Source: Azospirillum sp. (GTDB taxonomy: Bacteria > Pseudomonadota > Alphaproteobacteria > Azospirillales > Azospirillaceae). Taken from it: a stretch of DNA of 64,000 nt. Position numbers and translations under genes: made by a program. Below the pieces are notes generated by a model. That model saw only the letters and a program-made list of their open reading frames with translations. It searched no databases and was not told the DNA's origin. Below are positions 58,503-64,000 of this stretch, one piece after another. The DNA lies in the NCBI GenBank assembly GCA_016124535.1, contig WGNK01000003.1, forward strand, positions 226,001-290,000, given 5' to 3'. How positions within the stretch are numbered: position 1 is the stretch's first letter; each line of letters starts with the position of its first letter.

Positions 58503-59807
58503 ATGTATTTCGTCGTCGGCGCCAGCCATCGTTCCTGCTCCGGCCTGATCCGTGACCGGCTGTTCACCGAAGAGGCGGAGGTTCCGGCCGTGCTGGCCCG
58601 GCTGAAATCGGCCGGCATCGATCAGGCCTTGTGGCTGGCCACCTGCGACCGGGTCGAGGTCGTGGCGGTTCACGCCGAGCCGGCCGCAGCGGCACTGGCG
58701 GTGACCGCGGCGATGGCCGAGCGGGTCGGCGTCGACCCGGCGTTCCTGGCCGGCCAGTTGCAGGTGCTGACCGACGAGGCGGCGATCCGCCATGGCTTCG
58801 CGGTGGCATCGGCGCTCGACAGCCAGGTGATCGGCGAACCCCAGGTCCTGGGGCAGGTCAAGGCGGCGCACCGGCTGGCCACGGCGGCCGGTACCACCGG
58901 GCCAGAGCTCGAGGCACTGCTTCAGGCCGCCTATGCCGTGGCCAAGCGGGTGCGCAGCGAGACCACGATCGCCGAGCGTCCAACCTCGATCGCCGCCGCC
59001 GCCGGGCAGATCGCGCGCGACCTGCTGGGCGACCTCAAACGCCGCGCCGGTCTGCTGATCGGGCTCGGCGACATGGGCGAACTGATGATCGACCAGCTGC
59101 GCTCGGTCGGGCTCGGTCGGCTGACCGTGCTGGCCTCGACCGACAGCCGTGCCGAGGCAGCGGCGCGCCGGCTCGATTGTCATTTCGCACCGTTCGCCGC
59201 GCTCGAGACCGTGCTGCCCCATGCCGATATCGTGGTGACGGCGGCCGGGCAGGGGCGCTATATCCTGACCGCAGAAGCGGTTCGGGCGGCGGTACGCCGG
59301 CGCCGGCGCCAGCCGGTATTCCTGATTGACACCGGTGTCCCGAACGACGTTGATCCCGATGCCGGCAAGGTCGAGGCGGCCTTCCTCTATGACCTGACCG
59401 ACCTGGAACGGGTGGCATTGGCCGGCCGGGTCGGCCGCGAGGCGGCAACCGGCCAGGCTTGGTCCCTGGTCGACGAGGCGGTGGCGGCGTTCCTGCGCAG
59501 CCGTGCCGAACGGGCCGCAGTGCCGGCCGTGGTCGCGCTGCGCCGCCATTTCGAGGCGGTACGGGCGGTTCTGCTGGCCGAAAACGGCGGCGGCGATGCC
59601 GCGGCGACCACCCGGTTGCTGATCAATCGCCTGCTGCACCACCCCTCGGCGGTGCTGCGCCGGATGGCGGCCGAGAGTGACGGTACCGGTTTGGCCGAAC
59701 GCGCCGCCGCCGAAAGATTGCTCCGCACCCTGTTCCGGCTTGACCCGGCAGAGGGCGCGGCCGATGAGCCCGCCGCGGCAGCGGCAGATGAGGAACCTGG
59801 ATCGTGA
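58503..59807 (+). CDS. hemA: glutamyl-tRNA reductase
   Basis: 434 residues. Reduces glutamyl-tRNA to glutamate-1-semialdehyde, first step of C5 tetrapyrrole synthesis. Opens [17 protein letters not shown]; the catalytic Cys48 is in [10 protein letters not shown]; the NADPH domain has [12 protein letters not shown], and the C-terminal dimer helices follow. Presence of hemA in an alphaproteobacterium is notable because many use the C4 (ALA synthase) route instead. It overlaps prfA by four bases (GTGA), so the two are translationally coupled. Confidence 0.93.
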   Translation: MYFVVGASHRSCSGLIRDRLFTEEAEVPAVLARLKSAGIDQALWLATCDRVEVVAVHAEPAAAALAVTAAMAERVGVDPAFLAGQLQVLTDEAAIRHGFAVASALDSQVIGEPQVLGQVKAAHRLATAAGTTGPELEALLQAAYAVAKRVRSETTIAERPTSIAAAAGQIARDLLGDLKRRAGLLIGLGDMGELMIDQLRSVGLGRLTVLASTDSRAEAAARRLDCHFAPFAALETVLPHADIVVTAAGQGRYILTAEAVRAAVRRRRRQPVFLIDTGVPNDVDPDAGKVEAAFLYDLTDLERVALAGRVGREAATGQAWSLVDEAVAAFLRSRAERAAVPAVVALRRHFEAVRAVLLAENGGGDAAATTRLLINRLLHHPSAVLRRMAAESDGTGLAERAAAERLLRTLFRLDPAEGAADEPAAAAADEEPGS

Positions 59808-60877
59808 GTCTCGAGGAAAAATTCCATCGGGTTTCGGCCCGCCACGACGAGCTGCGCGACACCCTGGCCCGCGGCACCCTCGATGCCCAGACCTTTACCC
59901 GGCTGTCCAAGGAATTGGCCGAGCTGGTTCCGGTCGCCGAGGCGATCGAGACCTTGCGCAAGGCGCGCGACGAGGCCGCCGATCTGGGCGCCATGATCGC
60001 CGACCCGGCGACCGACTCCGATATGCGCAGCCTGGCGGAGGAGGAATTCGCCGGGTTCAAGCAGCGGGTGCCCGAGTTGGAGCGGCGGATTCAGCTGCTG
60101 CTGCTGCCCAAGGACGAGGCGGACGCCAAGAACGCGATTCTGGAAGTGCGCGCCGGGACCGGCGGCGAGGAGGCCGCCCTGTTCGCTGCCGAACTGTTCG
60201 AGATGTACCGCCGCCACGCCGGCCTGCGCGGCTGGCGCTTCGAGACCATGGACGTGTCGGAAACCGGGCTCGGCGGCTTCAAGGAGGCGACCGCCTCGAT
60301 CATCGGTCGCGGTGTATTCGCCCGGCTCAAATTCGAATCCGGCGTTCACCGGGTCCAGCGGGTGCCCCAGACCGAGGCCGGCGGCCGCATCCACACCTCG
60401 GCGGCGACCGTCGCGGTGCTGCCGGAGGCGGAGGAGGTCGATATCCAGATCGACGAGCGGGAGTTGCGGATCGATGTGTTCCGCGCCAGCGGGCCGGGTG
60501 GCCAGTCGGTCAACACCACCGACAGCGCGGTGCGCATCACCCATCTGCCGACCGGGCTGGTGGTCTCCCAGCAGGACGAAAAATCCCAGCACAAGAACAA
60601 AGCCAAGGCGCTGAAGGTATTGCGCGCCCGGCTCTACGACCGCGAGCGCGCCGCCAAGGACGCGCTACGCGCCGCCGACCGCAAGAGCCAGGTCGGCAGC
60701 GGCGACCGCTCCGAGCGGATTCGCACCTATAACTTTCCCCAGGGCCGGGTGACCGACCACCGGATCAACCTGACCCTCTACAAGATCGACAAGGTGATGA
60801 CCGGCGAGGCGCTCGACGAGGTGATCGACGCCTTGATTGCCGAGGACGAAGCGGCGCGGCTGGCCGAGATTCAGTAA
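59804..60877 (+). CDS. prfA: peptide chain release factor 1
   Basis: 357 residues. Recognises UAA and UAG stop codons. GGQ motif in [15 protein letters not shown]; the stop-codon recognition region has [19 protein letters not shown]. Start GTG 59804 overlaps the hemA stop. prmC, which methylates this GGQ glutamine and usually follows prfA, is not next; instead an accessory minus-strand gene begins. Confidence 0.96.
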   Translation: MSLEEKFHRVSARHDELRDTLARGTLDAQTFTRLSKELAELVPVAEAIETLRKARDEAADLGAMIADPATDSDMRSLAEEEFAGFKQRVPELERRIQLLLLPKDEADAKNAILEVRAGTGGEEAALFAAELFEMYRRHAGLRGWRFETMDVSETGLGGFKEATASIIGRGVFARLKFESGVHRVQRVPQTEAGGRIHTSAATVAVLPEAEEVDIQIDERELRIDVFRASGPGGQSVNTTDSAVRITHLPTGLVVSQQDEKSQHKNKAKALKVLRARLYDRERAAKDALRAADRKSQVGSGDRSERIRTYNFPQGRVTDHRINLTLYKIDKVMTGEALDEVIDALIAEDEAARLAEIQ

Positions 60878-61013
60878 GCCGCCCCGCCACCGGTGCCGGC
60901 GAACGGCTCGCGGGCGTCGGATCGACCTGGACGAGCGGATTGGCAATTGCCTTCAGGTCGATCCCCACGCGCGATAACTCAGTAGAACTTTGCAAGCGCG
61001 GCCATCGGTCAGA

Positions 61014-62762
61014 CTAGACCTCGAAACCATCCATCACGCCCGTCTTCATCAACGCGGAAACTGCCGCCGCAACGGTTTTAACCCGCGACTTATAACTATG
61101 CTCTCCGATCTTTTGCATCGCCGATGCCGGATCCGCGGTGGCCATGGCCGCCGACATTTCGCGGTAAGTCCCGCGGCCTTGGTGAAGGATATCCATGATC
61201 CAGAGGGCAATACGCCAATCGCCCTTGCCGTCGAAGCCCGCGACCTTGGTCTTGGCCAGTGCGATCTTCTTCTGTGCCGTCGCGACGAATACGGCAATCT
61301 GCAGCTCTTTCGCCTTCGCATCCAGCCGCAGCCAATTCATCAGCCGGGCCGCTGCCGAAAGCTCGGCGGCGTCGATCGCGGTCGGCGAGGGGTTGAGGTA
61401 TTTCATCAGCAGGGCCGGCTGCTTGTCCTTTTTGCCGTTCGGTCGGGTCACCTCGACCACTGTTTCGAGGTCCTCGAACCCGCCGCTCTTCGCGAGGTGA
61501 ATACTGCTGTGTCCGGCGGCATTCTTGCGGAGGGACAGTTCGGGGAAGTGCTTGTCGGCGTCGGGCAGGCCCAGCAGTGCGCGCAGGTAGACGACGAAAT
61601 TCTCCCCCGGCGTGTGGGCAGCCAGTTGCGGTGCGCCAAAGGTAAAGGCTGCCCGGTCGTAACTATTGAGCGTGGCGAAACGGGCGTTGCCTTCGGCGGC
61701 CAGGGTCGGTTCGATAAAATGGGCCCATTTGCCGAAGGCGGCCAGGAAATCCGCCGCCTTGTAGGTGCCGAATTTCAAGCTGTCGGTGATGTCGGAGCCG
61801 CCCTGAAACAGGCCGATGCGATGCATGTCATCGGTGTAAGGGACCGACGAGCCGATGACAAAGGTGAAGCCGGACGCCGTCTTCGCATGGAACGTCTTGC
61901 CCTTTTGGACGATGTCGACGACCGCATCGAAAGTTCCGGCCGGCGGCAGAGTGATCGTGGTGGGGCCGGGCGGAGTTAGCGCCTCTTCCCGTACCCTTGC
62001 ATCTTGGGCGGTCCCGGCGATCGGGAAGCCCAATCCCAGCTTCTTGGCGGTTGCCGGGCCGACCATGCCATCGACTTCCAGCCCTTCGCGCGCCTGGTAC
62101 GAGATCACCGCCGCACTGGTCATCGGCCCGAATTCGCCATCAAGCGGCCCGGGATCGATCTCCTTCGCGACCAGCGCCCGCTGTAATGCGATGACCTCAG
62201 CACCCGCAAAAGCAGGGGTTTTCAGCCACAGATACCCCGCCGGAAGCGCGATTGGCTGGATTTCCGCAACCGGCTGGCCGAGCGGGTGTGGCGCCGGGGC
62301 CGCCGCGCCATAGTCGACCCCCGGCAGCAGGACGCCGATACTCCAAGGCCGCGCGGCGGCTCGATCGAAAACGCCGACGCCATAGGCCTTTCCCCTCGCC
62401 TCCAGCGTGCGGTTGCCATCGCCCATCGCCAGTGAGACATGGCCGATCTTGCCCTGGGCGGGCGCCCGGACCAGCAGCGCTCCAGGGATGTTGAGGGCCG
62501 CTTCGGGCGTAATCACGGTAGCGTATTTCTTGGCTTCGGAATACCAGTTCCCGGAGTAGGGATCGGCCTTCGAGACCGAACTGACGTTTCCCGCGCCGAA
62601 GATCATTCCATAAGCCTGGTAGACGCACCATGAGGCGAACTCCGCGCAATCCCAAGGGCCTTTCCAGTTTGGATTGTCGAGCGGCACACGCGCGCCAAAG
62701 ACATAGTCCTGACCAATCCGCGTTGAGCCGATATCGATGACGTCCTGACCCGAAAATGACAT
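61014..62762 (-). CDS. leaderless NlpC/P60-like protein with peptidoglycan-binding domain
   Basis: 582 residues from ATG 62762 (GGAGAGG upstream). Residues 1-145: NlpC/P60-like cysteine peptidase or amidase fold, with Cys39 in GPWDCAEFASWCVYQAYG and His108 in GHVSLAMGDGN. Residues ~184-244: PG_binding_1 domain (VIALQRALVAKEIDPGPLDG, then FGPMTSAAVISYQAREGLEV). Residues ~330-582: unrecognised, beginning FLAAFGKWAHFIEPTLAAEG; Glu357, Asp369 and FTFGAPQ resemble lysozyme-type active sites only loosely. No signal peptide. It lies 242 bases after the proline-rich membrane gene, same strand. It could be an endolysin-like or secreted cell-wall effector. Confidence 0.72.
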   Translation of the reverse strand: MSFSGQDVIDIGSTRIGQDYVFGARVPLDNPNWKGPWDCAEFASWCVYQAYGMIFGAGNVSSVSKADPYSGNWYSEAKKYATVITPEAALNIPGALLVRAPAQGKIGHVSLAMGDGNRTLEARGKAYGVGVFDRAAARPWSIGVLLPGVDYGAAAPAPHPLGQPVAEIQPIALPAGYLWLKTPAFAGAEVIALQRALVAKEIDPGPLDGEFGPMTSAAVISYQAREGLEVDGMVGPATAKKLGLGFPIAGTAQDARVREEALTPPGPTTITLPPAGTFDAVVDIVQKGKTFHAKTASGFTFVIGSSVPYTDDMHRIGLFQGGSDITDSLKFGTYKAADFLAAFGKWAHFIEPTLAAEGNARFATLNSYDRAAFTFGAPQLAAHTPGENFVVYLRALLGLPDADKHFPELSLRKNAAGHSSIHLAKSGGFEDLETVVEVTRPNGKKDKQPALLMKYLNPSPTAIDAAELSAAARLMNWLRLDAKAKELQIAVFVATAQKKIALAKTKVAGFDGKGDWRIALWIMDILHQGRGTYREMSAAMATADPASAMQKIGEHSYKSRVKTVAAAVSALMKTGVMDGFEV

Positions 62763-63004
62763 TTCAACCTCTCCGCCTTTGGTGTGTAGGTTGTGTAGCC
62801 CGTTTCCAGTATCGGGCAAAGACGCCCAGAACCGCAGAAACATTGATCGCACGCTCTGGCGGACAAGGTTTGGGCAACCGAACACCGCCAGTAAATATCC
62901 GTGAGTATAAAATAGACACAACGTTTTTGAAATAACGCATCGGTCTGGATCAGGACGATTGATTCTGCGATCTTTCTCAGTCCCGATGGTCTTCAGTTCT
63001 CATG

Positions 63005-64000
63005 CTATTTAGTCTTTAGACTGGCGCAGGTCGCCCGCGCGCTCGCCAATCGGTCGGCTGCCTCGGCCGCCTGTTCCAGCAGAGAAAGGCCGGACGCGCA
63101 GACCTCTTCGCGTTGAGAGGTGCTGACCAGGAGTCGTCCGTACTGGACCTGGGCCGACATATTGCCGAGCACTGCGGCTGCGGCGAGCAAGGCACGGCCG
63201 ACCGCCGCGTCGGAAATGCCGGCATCGCCGTTGATAATCAGCGAGCCCAGGATATAGGCGGCATCGGTGTAGCCGTGGTCGGCCGCCTTCTTGAACCAGA
63301 AGACCGCCTCCTCGACATTCTTGACCCCTTCCGATCCGGTATAGAAATCGAGCCCACGGCGATAGAGAACGTTGCCATCCTCGTTCGGTGCGACCTCTCT
63401 GCCCAAAGGCGAACGCTGAGCACTGCGAAGAATTTTGGCAACCTTGACGATGATCTGGTGGTCATCGCCCTGAAGTCCCGGTGGCGGGGCCATGCCGGCA
63501 AGGAATCCGGCACCGCCCCCGAGCGTCGCCGTGGCGAGCAAGAGCAGCGCGGCAATCGCCGGAGGCAGACACGTCCGCGAGCGTTGCCGATCCTGCGGGA
63601 TTGGGGGGTGTGGACCGGGATCGGGCTCATCGGGCGGCGGCGGAGGCGGCGCATCCGGCACGGCTGCGGCGCCGCCGTGCGGCACGCTTGCTTGCGTCTG
63701 CGGTATTTCGGGCACGCGCGGTGTTTCACGGTAAGGCAGCGGCGGGGGCTCCGGGGGCGTATCCGGGCGGATTTCGGGGTGTTGGCTGCCGGTTCGGACC
63801 TCCGGGGGCGCGGGTGGCACCGCCACGCGATTCCCGGTCTGCTGATCCCCGCCGTCGTGGCCTGCGATCCCGTGGCCTGCGATCCCTTGGTCTGCGTTCC
63901 CGTGGTCTGCGTTCCCGTGGTCTCCGGTCCCTTGGTCTCCGGTTCCGTGAGTCCGGAAGTAGCCCTCCGGCGGGGCAGGCTCGCTCTTCGGCGTCTGGGT
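63005..64000 (-). CDS. proline-rich single-span protein with Sel1-like repeats and coding tandem repeats (5' end outside window)
   Basis: The frame is open to the right edge, so the gene starts outside. The visible ~331 codons show, in order: about six pentapeptide units such as GTGDQ and GNADH encoded by a 15-base repeat; a ~90-residue Pro-rich region (PPPPPPDEPDPGP); one membrane helix (IAALLLLATATLGGGAGFL); and Sel1-like repeats (EEAVFWFKKAADHGYTDAAYILGSL). The GTG at 63826 is not the start because protein-like sequence continues before it. Probably anchored in the inner membrane with Sel1 repeats outside. Function unknown; neighbour is the NlpC/P60-like gene. Confidence 0.75.
   Translation of the reverse strand, partial: TQTPKSEPAPPEGYFRTHGTGDQGTGDHGNADHGNADQGIAGHGIAGHDGGDQQTGNRVAVPPAPPEVRTGSQHPEIRPDTPPEPPPLPYRETPRVPEIPQTQASVPHGGAAAVPDAPPPPPPDEPDPGPHPPIPQDRQRSRTCLPPAIAALLLLATATLGGGAGFLAGMAPPPGLQGDDHQIIVKVAKILRSAQRSPLGREVAPNEDGNVLYRRGLDFYTGSEGVKNVEEAVFWFKKAADHGYTDAAYILGSLIINGDAGISDAAVGRALLAAAAVLGNMSAQVQYGRLLVSTSQREEVCASGLSLLEQAAEAADRLASARATCASLKTK
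63857..63946 (-). repeat. 15-base coding tandem repeat, six copies
   Basis: Copies at 63857-63871, 63872-63886, 63887-63901, 63902-63916, 63917-63931 and 63932-63946, for example GTGGTCTGCGTTCCC on the plus strand. Each encodes five residues on the minus strand, such as GNADH, GIAGH and GTGDQ. Copy number could vary without a frameshift. Confidence 0.93.

Noticed and set aside
63005..63826. GTG 63826 as the start of the Sel1-like gene
   Set aside because: The same frame continues to the window edge through coding tandem repeats and protein-like sequence, so the gene is partial.

Overview
The window is a GC-rich, densely coded stretch of chromosome that looks like an alphaproteobacterium, probably of the Rhodospirillales type. 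Signs of this are the gltX-gltA pair, bamD followed directly by recN, a DUF1150 gene behind hsp20, an RpoH-type sigma factor, rnr followed by DUF983, FixL-like PAS kinases, phasins and acetoacetyl-CoA synthetase. I cannot name the genus. I see no rRNA, tRNA, CRISPR array, insertion sequence or prophage. Most genes are single-copy housekeeping genes mixed with signalling genes and a few unrecognised families.

Layout. 1-3043 (minus): an operon of tsaC/sua5, a GlcD-like FAD oxidase and queA, which runs off the left edge. 3206-4961: an orphan ParA ATPase and an EamA-type transporter, then a non-coding stretch that ends in a very strong terminator. 5351-8421 (minus): gltX, gltA and a coupled small membrane protein. 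8802-12488: two tandem PAS histidine kinases whose three PAS domains keep the FixL heme residues. 12529-14236: a phasin gene and a divergent pair of small genes; both start regions carry the same PhaR-like operator. 14618-18902: rnr, DUF983 and an S41 protease. 18937-20945 (minus): an unrecognised lipoprotein/coiled-coil pair and an EpmC-like protein. 20991-22925: a CoA-transferase. 23262-26150: an ArnC/GtrB-like transferase and a GT-C-like membrane protein. 26332-28876: bamD and recN.

28931-38525 holds a 49-residue membrane protein, a PilZ protein, a PNPOx-like protein, a cation efflux protein, a GT4 transferase, DUF4337, a second GT-C-like membrane protein, an SDR that lacks the usual catalytic serine, and an M23 peptidase with a helical-repeat N-terminus. 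38627-44699 holds bacteriohemerythrin, uvrB, an SRPBCC protein, a lone Flp pilin, trmJ and cimA. 44956-50352 holds a membrane protein with an acidic tail, a TauE-like exporter, rpoH and a hybrid kinase. 50507-50971 is a decayed metallo-beta-lactamase-fold gene, followed by aacS. 53071-54741 is a heat-shock unit: sigma-32-like promoter, ROSE-like leader, hsp20, DUF1150 and DUF599. 54997-60877 holds a ferredoxin, another kinase, an orphan amino-acid binding protein, and hemA-prfA. 61014-64000 (minus) is an accessory pair: a proline-rich membrane protein with coding repeats, and a leaderless NlpC/P60-like peptidoglycan-binding protein of largely unknown architecture.

How it fits together. Phasin, the putative PhaR operators, acetoacetyl-CoA synthetase and the CoA-transferase point to a polyhydroxybutyrate-storing cell. 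FixL-like PAS domains, bacteriohemerythrin and a nif/Alvin-type ferredoxin suggest sensing or use of low oxygen. RpoH in this window probably drives the hsp20 unit. All calls come from reading the sequence; no database search was run.
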